A stretch of DNA of 9,828 nucleotides from Pseudomonadota bacterium. GTDB lineage: Bacteria > Pseudomonadota > Alphaproteobacteria > Rhizobiales > Xanthobacteraceae. The stretch covers positions 1 through 9,828 of the forward strand of contig JAEWFG010000269.1 in assembly GCA_023388935.1 (NCBI GenBank). Reading direction: 5' to 3'. The notes under the pieces were generated by a model. It saw only the letters and a list, made by a program, of their open reading frames with translations. It had not been told where the DNA came from and made no database searches. Both the position numbers and the translations under genes were made by a program. This document shows positions 1 to 7,476 of this stretch, in pieces (the first letter of the stretch is position 1; every line of letters starts with the position of its first letter).

Positions 1-132
1 TCAAGCCGGTTGCCGAATAGGTGAGCGCGCCGCCATCGGGATCGTTGAAGGTGCCGGTGGGCAAGGTCAGCGAAAAGGCCAAGCCGACGAACGCATTCTG
101 GTTGGGGGTCTGGGTCGCGAGCACCGGCGGCG
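1..132 (-). repeat. Direct repeat copy B: CADG-module segment, 807-bp period
   Basis: This stretch matches 808-939 at about 122 of 132 positions by eye, and the first 34 bases are identical. The offset of 807 bases is exactly 269 codons, so the frame of the giant minus-strand gene is kept. It encodes the first part of the second CADG/He_PIG module, which continues beyond the left edge of the window. Confidence 0.85.
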
Positions 133-3100
133 TCTCGGTCGGCGTCGCACTCGAGAACACCACGTCGGCGTAGTAGTTGGCGGCACTGAAGGTGCTGGTG
201 GGAAAGATGCCAGTGGTGCTGGTGCCGCCGTAGGAATAGACCCCATTGCCGCCGGAAACCGAGGCGGAGGACGGCGCGGTCAGCGTTCCGCTCGAGACGG
301 CGCTGGTGAAGAAGTTGTTGGTCGCGACATAGACGCCGTTGGTATGGTACGATGCGACATAGGTGGTGTTGGCGACGATCGAAAACGGCGTCGTCAGGCT
401 GACGGTCTGCCAGCCGCTCGCGGTGGTGTTGGTGAAAGTGGTGCTGGCAAGCAGCGTGCCGGTTGAACTCCACAGGTCGAGAACATCCGGGCCGGTGTCG
501 CCCGGGCTGCGGTAGAATTTCAGCGCCGTGATCTGGCCGGCGGCCGAGGAGGAGAACTTCACCCCGAGTTCGAGCGCCTTGCCGTCATTCGCACCGATCA
601 GTGTCGGTGTGTTGGAGGCGGTGAACAGGCTGACCGATGTGGGTGTAGTCGTCACGGCGATATTGAACGTCTCACTGGCAGAGAGGTTGGCAGGATCCGT
701 TGCCGAAACCTGGACGCCAACGGTGCCGACATTGGCGGATGTCGGCGTGCCGCTGAATGTTTGCGTCGCCGCGTTGAACGTCAGCCATGAGGGAAGCGCC
801 GCTCCGTTCAAGCCGGTTGCCGAATAGGTGAGCGCGCCGCCAGCAGGATCATTGAAGGTGCCGGCGGGCAAGCTCAGCGAGAAGGCCGAGCCGACCAGCG
901 CATTCTGGTTGGGGGTCTGGGTCACGAGCACCGGCGGCGCCGGCCCACCGGTGTCCCGGAATACGACATCGACCCAATAGTTGTCGCCCGAGGTGGAAAC
1001 GGTATTGGGAAAAATACTGCTGGAGGAGTAAGCGTAAAACCCACCGGTCGCCGTTGCGGAAAGAGATCCGTTCGTAAACTTTTGGAGGGTGTCAAAATAG
1101 AAAGGCGTATCGGAGTAGTCGCCATTGCTCATGTGGTAGGAGGCAACATAGCTCACGCCTGCATTAATGGTCACAGGACTCGAAAAGTTGACCTGCTGCC
1201 AGCCACTGGGGGTCTCGCTTGTTGATGTGGCGGTCGCCAGCAGCGCGCCGGAGGCGGTCCAAAGATCAACCACATGGGCGCCGGTATTGAGAGACCCCTT
1301 ATAAAACCGGATCCCTGTGATTTGGCCGTTGTTCGTTGACGTGAACCGGACACCGACTTCCACGCCGTTTGGGTCACTGAAGTTCGCCGTAGCCGGCGTA
1401 GTACTGGAACCAAAAAGGCTGAGAGCTGAGGACGCTGAAACCGAGTACGACACGCCGGCAGCCGGTGTCTCGAGATTCAGACTGTCATCGACCGCTCGGG
1501 TTTCGATGCTGTATGTCCCCGGCGCCGGGGCATTGAACGTATAGCTCCAATTGACAGTTTGCGTGCCGACCTGGCCGCTTGTTACGTGCCACGTTTTTCC
1601 ACCGTCGGTCGAAATCTGGACCCCGCCGACCACGCCGCCAACGTCGGTCGCGGTACCGCTGACGGTCACGGTTTGGCCTTCAAGTACGGCCGTGGATGAC
1701 ACGTTGGTAATCTTGGACGCTGGCGGCGTTTTATCCGTCGATGCGCTCGCGATGACAAGGCTGGCCTGTATTGTCTGCGGCTGGACGCCCATGTCCGCAA
1801 ACAAATTCACCATTGCCTGCTGCACGTTCGGATCGGCGCTTGTCTGATTGCCGTCCGGCGACGAGTCGTGCTGGTTGGACAGGCCCCACGACCAAAAGAC
1901 AGTGCCCGCCCCGAAGACCAGCGCGCCACTGGTGGGATCACGGTACTCGACTAGATTGTGGGTTGCGGTACCATTTGTGTCGACGTTCCCGAACTCAGTA
2001 TTGAGCGCGGATGTCTGTAGCGTCGTCGAAGAGAGGTGGATCAGGCCGGCAGGCATGAAGCCGTTGTCAGGAGAAGAGTCCCATTCATATCCCAAAAGGC
2101 CGCTTTCCAGCGAAGCTGTCTGGCCGGGTTGTGTGGCCGCGACACTGGTATTACGCCAGAACCGCAACTGGGTCATGTTGTAGGGGATCGTGATCGTCCC
2201 AAGACTCCCGCTCTCGTCAACCGAGAACACGGTCCCGGTCAGCGCATTGGACGGCATGGCTGCACCGCCCCAACTTGTAGGGGCCTCAAACGTGCCAGTC
2301 CCCTGCCCGCTGGGGTTGATCAGCTGCTGATAGTGACTGTCCTTGTAGGAGACGAGCGTGCGATTGGCCGTGTTGTTGCCGTCTATGCTCGGTGTGAACT
2401 GGGTCTGCCAAAAGATCTCGTTGCCGCTGAGGAACACGAGATTGACGCCCGCATTTTTCGCGGCTTGGACGTTTGCGACCTGGCTATCGGTCCAGTATTC
2501 GTCGTGTCCGGCATCCATGAACACCTTGTGATTGAGAAGTAGCGCGCCATTGGTGGCTGTATCCATGCCGGAAATGTAACTTACATCGTAGCCGTTTTCT
2601 TCCAGCCAGTAGATTGCGGGGTATTCGCCTGCAAACAAACTATCATCTTGATTCGCATACGTACCTACTCCATCCCGGGTCATGATAGGGCGGTTGTAGC
2701 TGACCGCAAATGCTGCACCCGCATTGGGTTCATTCCCATCTTTATCCGCAGGCGGAGTTGAAGGTCCATCTCCTCCGTAAAGATTTGCGCCGCCCCAGCC
2801 GTTGTAAGCCTGCCAAGTCTCATCAGACGTCTGAAAGACGATGTTGCTTGTGGAATTGGGATCCTTGACTACAAATGGGATCTGGAAAACTTGAGTGCCT
2901 TGAACAACGTTGGCGACAAAAACACCGGATACGGTGCCGGTGGGAATAGCCCATGAATCAGTGACGCTCCAGTTGCCGGCGTCGACCTCCCCGGTTGCAC
3001 CATTCGTAATCGGATTGGGTTGGGCGATCACCGACGTACCCTGATGCTGGATAGTCGTGATGAGACGGGCCCCGTCTCCCCCATAATATCCGAGACGGTA

Positions 3101-4630
3101 AATCTGGATCTGATAGCTGGGGCTGCCCGTCAGATTGTCGATCTTAAACTGCACCGTATCGCCAACGTTGGTGCTGATCGCGGTGGTGAATCCCTCAAGC
3201 TTGGTCGAATCTTGGCCGGGATTGACATACCAGACGGTCTTCGGCGTACCCGTCAGTTGGTTCTCCAGCACGATCGGGTTCGTGGTCGGTGGATCCGCGA
3301 CGATCGTGCCGCCCTTACCGTCACTCTTGAAGATCCAGTTCAAGTCCTGTCCGGAGAACTGCAGCGTTACGGTCTGAGAACCGTTGCCGAAGTCAACCGT
3401 ACTGATGTTTGAGGCACTGTTATAGTGGACTGATGCCGTCATCGACGATGTGAACGCGAGATCCTTCAAATCAATCAAGTCACTCGGCGAAAGCGGCGCA
3501 GCCGGTGAGGAGCTTGCAATCAGACCGTAAAACTGTGTTGAATGATCAAGAATGAGCTCACCGGTTCCCGTTTGGAAAGAGATGGTTGTCCCGGAAAACG
3601 ATCCATTCACGAACTGTCCGGAAACTGGACCTCTGATCTCAAGAACAGCGTCGTTTGGAATTTCGATCTCTACCGGCGCCGGAGAAGCCAATTTCAAGCT
3701 GCCAAAATCTGGCGGACTGCTTGACCCAATGCGATGGTGCGGCGGATGGTCAAGCGGATCGGACTGTCCGGTCGAGTTCGCTGTCCCTGTCGTCGACAAA
3801 GTCAGGGTCGTCGCTGCCGGGCTGATGATCCGTTCGAGCGGGACGCGCTCGGGTCCAGCGTGGGATGCCTGTTCAAAGGCCCAAGGGGCTGCTCCGCCAG
3901 CTGCAGCTGCCTTAGCTGACACGGAAGACTCTACCGGAACGATTTCGCCGGTCTCGGGCGCAGCCGAAGCAGTTGTGGAGTTCAAAGACGAAAGCCCGGC
4001 TTCAAGTAGCAAAGCGGCCGCAAGCGGCGCCACGGAGTTTGTGTCTTCAACTACGTCCGGTGCATTGCTTCCCCGGAGAGGTAAGTCTGGTCCAACAACC
4101 ACCAGCACCTCTCCCGTCAGCGCCTGCGCCTGATCCAGGCTAGAAAAGCGGAGTAGCGAAATTTGTCCGATCGCGTCGTAGGCTGGACGGAACGTCAATC
4201 CGCAGAGCTGAGCAGCGGTAATCATCTGGCCGCGCGCGACCGCGCTCACGCCATTAGCCAGATAGACCGTTCCGTTGGAGGGCAGTTCGGTGATCGCAAT
4301 CGGCGTCTGGGCGCCCGAACCGACCGGCAGATCGGTGAGCAGCGGAATCGGGAGCCGCCCACAGTTTTGCGGTACATAAATGACCGGCAAGCTGTCCGAT
4401 CGCGCGTCTTCGTCCTCTCGAGAGGCCGGTGCGAAGGTCAATCCGAGAATGTCTCCGGCCGTCAGCTCGTCGCCGAGGACCAAAGGTGTAAGCCGGTCGG
4501 CTTTCCAGACGGTCCCCGAAGGAGGCAAGCCGGCGACCGCCATACTTATGTCGTGAAGGGTATATTGCGCTTCCTCTGCCGAGAATTGACGGGCATCTAT
4601 GGATAAAAGATTGGGTTTTTGTCGCAGCAT
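1..4630 (-). CDS. Giant multidomain surface/secreted protein (cadherin-like, DMFase large-subunit-like, Ig-like, DUF4082 and CADG repeats), C-terminus off the window
   Basis: The minus frame is open from ATG 4630-4628 to the left edge with no stop, giving at least 1543 residues. Two diverged cadherin-like repeats come first (about 27-165; 'LPPSGTV', then 'LPSNGTVYLANG' and 'ITAAQLCGLTF'). A Ser/Ala-rich linker follows (about 170-315), then a beta module ending 'SDGKGGTIVADPP' (about 320-448). Residues about 460-950 resemble the N,N-dimethylformamidase large subunit, with 'YRLGYYGGDGAR' (511-522), 'GHDEYW' (708-713), 'SGNEIFWQT' (735-743) and 'GYEWD' around E849. An Ig-like domain (about 965-1062) precedes DUF4082 copy 1 (about 1065-1220), a CADG/He_PIG domain (about 1229-1331), DUF4082 copy 2 (about 1334-1492) and the start of a second CADG. 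No N-terminal signal peptide or membrane segment is visible, so a C-terminal type I secretion signal outside the window is possible. The start is backed by GGAAGG eight bases upstream. Domain names come from recalled family patterns; enzymatic activity is unproven. It is divergent from exopolysaccharide genes. Confidence 0.88.
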   Translation of the reverse strand, partial: MLRQKPNLLSIDARQFSAEEAQYTLHDISMAVAGLPPSGTVWKADRLTPLVLGDELTAGDILGLTFAPASREDEDARSDSLPVIYVPQNCGRLPIPLLTDLPVGSGAQTPIAITELPSNGTVYLANGVSAVARGQMITAAQLCGLTFRPAYDAIGQISLLRFSSLDQAQALTGEVLVVVGPDLPLRGSNAPDVVEDTNSVAPLAAALLLEAGLSSLNSTTASAAPETGEIVPVESSVSAKAAAAGGAAPWAFEQASHAGPERVPLERIISPAATTLTLSTTGTANSTGQSDPLDHPPHHRIGSSSPPDFGSLKLASPAPVEIEIPNDAVLEIRGPVSGQFVNGSFSGTTISFQTGTGELILDHSTQFYGLIASSSPAAPLSPSDLIDLKDLAFTSSMTASVHYNSASNISTVDFGNGSQTVTLQFSGQDLNWIFKSDGKGGTIVADPPTTNPIVLENQLTGTPKTVWYVNPGQDSTKLEGFTTAISTNVGDTVQFKIDNLTGSPSYQIQIYRLGYYGGDGARLITTIQHQGTSVIAQPNPITNGATGEVDAGNWSVTDSWAIPTGTVSGVFVANVVQGTQVFQIPFVVKDPNSTSNIVFQTSDETWQAYNGWGGANLYGGDGPSTPPADKDGNEPNAGAAFAVSYNRPIMTRDGVGTYANQDDSLFAGEYPAIYWLEENGYDVSYISGMDTATNGALLLNHKVFMDAGHDEYWTDSQVANVQAAKNAGVNLVFLSGNEIFWQTQFTPSIDGNNTANRTLVSYKDSHYQQLINPSGQGTGTFEAPTSWGGAAMPSNALTGTVFSVDESGSLGTITIPYNMTQLRFWRNTSVAATQPGQTASLESGLLGYEWDSSPDNGFMPAGLIHLSSTTLQTSALNTEFGNVDTNGTATHNLVEYRDPTSGALVFGAGTVFWSWGLSNQHDSSPDGNQTSADPNVQQAMVNLFADMGVQPQTIQASLVIASASTDKTPPASKITNVSSTAVLEGQTVTVSGTATDVGGVVGGVQISTDGGKTWHVTSGQVGTQTVNWSYTFNAPAPGTYSIETRAVDDSLNLETPAAGVSYSVSASSALSLFGSSTTPATANFSDPNGVEVGVRFTSTNNGQITGIRFYKGSLNTGAHVVDLWTASGALLATATSTSETPSGWQQVNFSSPVTINAGVSYVASYHMSNGDYSDTPFYFDTLQKFTNGSLSATATGGFYAYSSSSIFPNTVSTSGDNYWVDVVFRDTGGPAPPVLVTQTPNQNALVGSAFSLSLPAGTFNDPAGGALTYSATGLNGAALPSWLTFNAATQTFSGTPTSANVGTVGVQVSATDPANLSASETFNIAVTTTPTSVSLFTASNTPTLIGANDGKALELGVKFSSSAAGQITALKFYRSPGDTGPDVLDLWSSTGTLLASTTFTNTTASGWQTVSLTTPFSIVANTTYVASYHTNGVYVATNNFFTSAVSSGTLTAPSSASVSGGNGVYSYGGTSTTGIFPTSTFSAANYYADVVFSSATPTETPPVLATQTPNQNAFVGLAFSLTLPTGTFNDPDGGALTYSATGL
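808..939 (-). repeat. Direct repeat copy A: CADG-module segment, 807-bp period
   Basis: This is the partner of the repeat at 1-132 and encodes 'TQTPNQNALVG', 'FNDPAGGALTYSATGLN' and neighbouring residues of the first CADG/He_PIG module. The DUF4082 modules lying between the copies have diverged much more than this segment. That points to recent duplication or gene conversion limited to the CADG part. Confidence 0.85.
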
Positions 4631-4638
4631 GGCGAGCA

Positions 4639-4644
4639 CCTTCC
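4639..4644 (-). promoter_or_regulatory. Ribosome binding site of the giant surface-protein gene
   Basis: On the minus strand GGAAGG lies eight bases before the ATG at 4630. It is the best Shine-Dalgarno match near any start in the window and decides the start chosen for this gene. Confidence 0.6.
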
Positions 4645-4672
4645 GCTCGAGCCGACCGAATTAAATTAAATC

Positions 4673-4702
4673 ATTTTATTTGAAAATAACTCCGAGCGTC
4701 AA
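4673..4702 (-). promoter_or_regulatory. Candidate sigma-70-type promoter of the giant surface-protein gene
   Basis: On the minus strand TTGACG (4702-4697) and TAAAAT (4678-4673) are separated by 18 bases. Each is five of six to the TTGACA/TATAAT consensus. Transcription would start near 4666 and give a leader of roughly 36 bases. It lies in an AT-rich island (about 4660-4690) inside otherwise GC-rich DNA, so some match by chance is likely. Confidence 0.4.
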
Positions 4703-4813
4703 TCAAGATCTGTAAATCGAGCCATAGTTGGCCGCAGTTTTTTTATTCCTTCCGCCTCATTCCGCGCCAAATCAAACCCAAGCGTACCCTCCGTTTTTAT
4801 TACATCATTTAAT

Positions 4814-4842
4814 TTGCGCCAGCCCCTTGTCTTCAATATATT
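4814..4842 (+). promoter_or_regulatory. Candidate sigma-70-type promoter of the Wzz/tyrosine-kinase gene
   Basis: TTGCGC (4814-4819) and TATATT (4837-4842) are 17 bases apart. The -10 is five of six to consensus and the -35 is weak. The leader to the ATG at 4906 would be nearly 60 bases. It points away from the promoter at 4673-4702, and the two -35 boxes are about 110 bases apart. Confidence 0.35.
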
Positions 4843-4905
4843 GTCTCTAGACTGCAGTTTGGAACCGACGCGCAAAGCGGGGCGCAAAAGGCGGGTGCCT
4901 GACAC

Positions 4906-7242
4906 ATGCTTCAGAATATTGATGTGCACCGGAACGAGTTTCGTTCGCCAACGGGCGAAACAGTCCCAGAGGGCGGCATCGGCGGACTTGTAAATCTGAC
5001 GCTCGCGTTCCTGCGCCGCCGCTATCTGTGGATAATGCTGGGCACAGCGATAAGCGTTGCAGGGTGCCTGGGATACCTTGCCTTCACACCACCCACTTAC
5101 AGCGCCCAGGTTCAGGTCCTGCTCGGAAACCCCAAACCTCAGTTCATTCAACAGCAATCGATACTCTCCGATCCAGCTTTTGATTTCAGCCAATTCGAGA
5201 CCCAGGTCCAGATATTCAAATCGCCGGCCATCGCAGCCGACGTCATCAATCGACTGAAACTGGCAGACGATCCGGATTTGCGGGAGCCAAGACCGCTGCC
5301 AGGCTCCTCAATTTTGCGAACACTCCGTTCATATCTGCTGCCTGCGCCGAAGACGACTGCGCTGGACCGGATGGACGGGTTGGACGGGAAGTTAGATCCC
5401 AAGGAAGAAGCTTTGATCGCCGCCTTTCAGCGTCGCATCACCGTCAGTCGCGTGGGCGTTAGCAATCTCGTCGAAATCGGTTTCAGCTCGAGCAGCCCGA
5501 CCCGCGCGGCCGAGATCGCCAATGCGATAGCCGCATCCTTCATGGCCGATCAGGTCAGCGCGAAGTCTGAAGTCAATCGCAGCGCCACGAGCTGGATGCA
5601 AGACCGACTGCGGAATTTGAATGAGCAGGCACTTGCGGCGGAACGCGCGGTTGACGCCTACAAGTCAAAGAATAACGTCGTTTCCGCCGGCGGAAAGCCG
5701 ATTGGAGAGCAGCAAGTATCCGAACTCAATAGCCGTCTTGTTGCCGCTCGCGCCCAGACATCGGAGGCCGCCGCCAAGTTGAAGCGCTATGAGACTATCT
5801 TGTCGAACGACACATCGGACAAAATGTCGATTGGCGGCCTCGACGCGGCCGGCCCCGAAGCCCTGACGAGTCCCATTATTAACAGTCTTCGCGATAAATA
5901 TTTGGAAATGGAACGACGCCTGAACGAGTGGTCGTCCCGCTTCGGTCGCGATCATTATGCCGTTGTCATGCTGAGATCTCGTATGCGGGAACTCCGCTTA
6001 TCGATTCTCGAAGAACTAAAACGCTACGCCGAAACGAGCCGAAGCGAACTGGAAGTTGCCAAGCAGCGACAACAGGAAATCGAAAAGCAGTTGGCTGACG
6101 CGGTATCGCAAACACAATCCGCCAATCTGGCCGAGATCACCATTCGAGAATTGGACAGCAATGCGAAGGGCTTGCGCAGCCTGTACGAGACCTTCCTGCA
6201 ACGTTACATGGGCTCGGTGCAACAGGAAACGTTTCCGATCCCTGACGCCAGAGTAATGTATGCGGCAGTACCACCGACAAGTAAGAGCAAGCCCAAGGGC
6301 ATGTTGATAATGATACTTGGTCTGCTCGGTGGCGTCGGCCTGGGTACAGGCCTTGGCCTGTTGAAAGACGCTCTCGACGGAGTTTTTCGTACGCCAACGC
6401 AGATGGAGGCTGCGCTGGCGTTACCTTGTCTCGCGCTGGTGCCATCCATTCGTTCGACGAGAAACAAGCCAATGCACGGGGGCCGCGAGACTGATCCAAA
6501 CCTCAAGCTACGAACTATCGCTACCAGCACAACCTTTCAGCGTGCCATTACCACCCAATCATCGTCCCGTTACGCCGAGGCTATCCGTTCGATCAAGTTT
6601 GCGATCGATCTCAATCTCACCAAGGCCCCAAATCAGGTTATTGGCCTAACATCGGCCTTGCCGAACGAGGGCAAGACAACTGTTGCCGGGTCACTTGCGC
6701 AACTCATCGCTCAGTGTGGCAAGAGCGTTGTCATCGTCGACTGCGATCTGAGGAATCCATCACTCTCGTCAAAACTGGCTCCGAGCGCGTCAGCGGGCAT
6801 TGTTGAAATCGTCAAAGGCGTCACGACCATCGAGGAGACAATTTGGCGGGATGCAATTACAAATCTCTCCGTTTTGCCTGCGGCGGGGAAAGGACCGACA
6901 TCCCACACCTGTGAGATACTTTCGGACGCATCAATGCGCTCCCTGTTTGATCGACTGCGATCAAGGTACGATTATATTATCGTCGATTTACCCCCTCTCG
7001 CGCCTTTGATAGACGTCCGCGCGACGACGGCGTTCGTCGACTGCTACATCCTGATCGTTGAATGGGGGATCACGAAAATAGACGTCGTCCAGCATGCCTT
7101 GCACACCGCACCGAATATACGCGAGTATCTCCTTGGCGCGGTCCTCAACAAGACCGACATCAAGGCGATGACTCGCTATCACGGCAGCTGCAAGGACTAT
7201 TACAGGGATGACCACTACGTCCGCTACGGCGTGTCTGCGTAA
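4906..7242 (+). CDS. Exopolysaccharide chain-length regulator fused to a bacterial tyrosine kinase (Wzz/GumC/ExoP type)
   Basis: This 778-residue inner-membrane protein has the usual length and order of a polysaccharide co-polymerase joined to a BY-kinase. A Wzz domain starts near residue 26, with the first membrane segment at about 41-60. A periplasmic coiled-coil region follows (about 212-440) and includes the GNVR-type stretch 'LYETFLQRYMG' and 'PDARVMYAAVPP'. The second membrane segment is at about 466-486. The cytoplasmic kinase shows Walker A 'SALPNEGKTT' (583-592, K590), Walker A' 'VVIVDCDLRNP' (608-618) and Walker B 'YIIVDLPP' (690-697, D694). The oligomerisation motif EX2RX2R reads E558, R561, K564, with Lys replacing the last Arg. 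The tail carries a Tyr cluster (Y758, Y765, Y766, Y771, Y774), the usual autophosphorylation region. The family controls polymer length and export in Wzy-dependent synthesis. The ribosome site is weak (AAGGCGGG, 4888-4895). The specific polysaccharide cannot be named. Confidence 0.95.
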   Translation: MLQNIDVHRNEFRSPTGETVPEGGIGGLVNLTLAFLRRRYLWIMLGTAISVAGCLGYLAFTPPTYSAQVQVLLGNPKPQFIQQQSILSDPAFDFSQFETQVQIFKSPAIAADVINRLKLADDPDLREPRPLPGSSILRTLRSYLLPAPKTTALDRMDGLDGKLDPKEEALIAAFQRRITVSRVGVSNLVEIGFSSSSPTRAAEIANAIAASFMADQVSAKSEVNRSATSWMQDRLRNLNEQALAAERAVDAYKSKNNVVSAGGKPIGEQQVSELNSRLVAARAQTSEAAAKLKRYETILSNDTSDKMSIGGLDAAGPEALTSPIINSLRDKYLEMERRLNEWSSRFGRDHYAVVMLRSRMRELRLSILEELKRYAETSRSELEVAKQRQQEIEKQLADAVSQTQSANLAEITIRELDSNAKGLRSLYETFLQRYMGSVQQETFPIPDARVMYAAVPPTSKSKPKGMLIMILGLLGGVGLGTGLGLLKDALDGVFRTPTQMEAALALPCLALVPSIRSTRNKPMHGGRETDPNLKLRTIATSTTFQRAITTQSSSRYAEAIRSIKFAIDLNLTKAPNQVIGLTSALPNEGKTTVAGSLAQLIAQCGKSVVIVDCDLRNPSLSSKLAPSASAGIVEIVKGVTTIEETIWRDAITNLSVLPAAGKGPTSHTCEILSDASMRSLFDRLRSRYDYIIVDLPPLAPLIDVRATTAFVDCYILIVEWGITKIDVVQHALHTAPNIREYLLGAVLNKTDIKAMTRYHGSCKDYYRDDHYVRYGVSA

Positions 7243-7417
7243 CGGTAGAATTGGTCTCGACGCTATTGCCTGACGGGCCTCTCTCCGAAGAAGACCCGTG
7301 GCAGTCAAGGCAAGACAGCAGCACTCTCGGGGCAGTTGGAACGCTCACTTCTTGGATTGTCACGCTCGCGGTCGACTACCGCAGGACTGAGAAAGACGCT
7401 GGACCCCAAATTAAACA

Positions 7418-7446
7418 TTGAATTATTTAAATCTATTTTATATATT
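7418..7446 (+). promoter_or_regulatory. Candidate promoter in an AT-rich island before the sugar transferase gene
   Basis: TTGAAT (7418-7423) and TATATT (7441-7446) are 17 bases apart; the -10 equals the one proposed for the kinase gene. The surrounding 7410-7450 is almost entirely A and T, so chance matches are likely. The rest of the 234-bp gap from 7243 shows only a weak stem (ACGGG/CCCGT, 7273-7299) without a T run. The sugar transferase is therefore probably not strictly dependent on read-through from the kinase gene. Confidence 0.4.
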
Positions 7447-7476
7447 AAATTGACCCTCCGTTAGCTGCGTCTTGCC

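Noticed and set aside
2036..2542. Plus-strand frames in 528-4606, including those at 2036-2542 and 3552-4133
   Set aside because: All are shadows of the continuous minus-strand gene, whose frame has recognisable domains along its whole length.
4786..4795. Shared 10-mer ACCCTCCGTT before the kinase gene and at 7453-7462 before the sugar transferase gene
   Set aside because: It lies upstream of one proposed promoter but downstream of the other, so the position is not consistent with one regulatory site; chance is likely.
4699..5193. Minus-strand frame of 164 codons over the divergent region and the kinase start
   Set aside because: It overlaps the kinase coding sequence and the proposed promoters, and its translation resembles no family I know.
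7266..7313. Possible terminator hairpin after the kinase gene (ACGGG/CCCGT with outer TTGCC/GGCAA)
   Set aside because: The stem is short and interrupted and has no T run, so it is not convincing as an intrinsic terminator.
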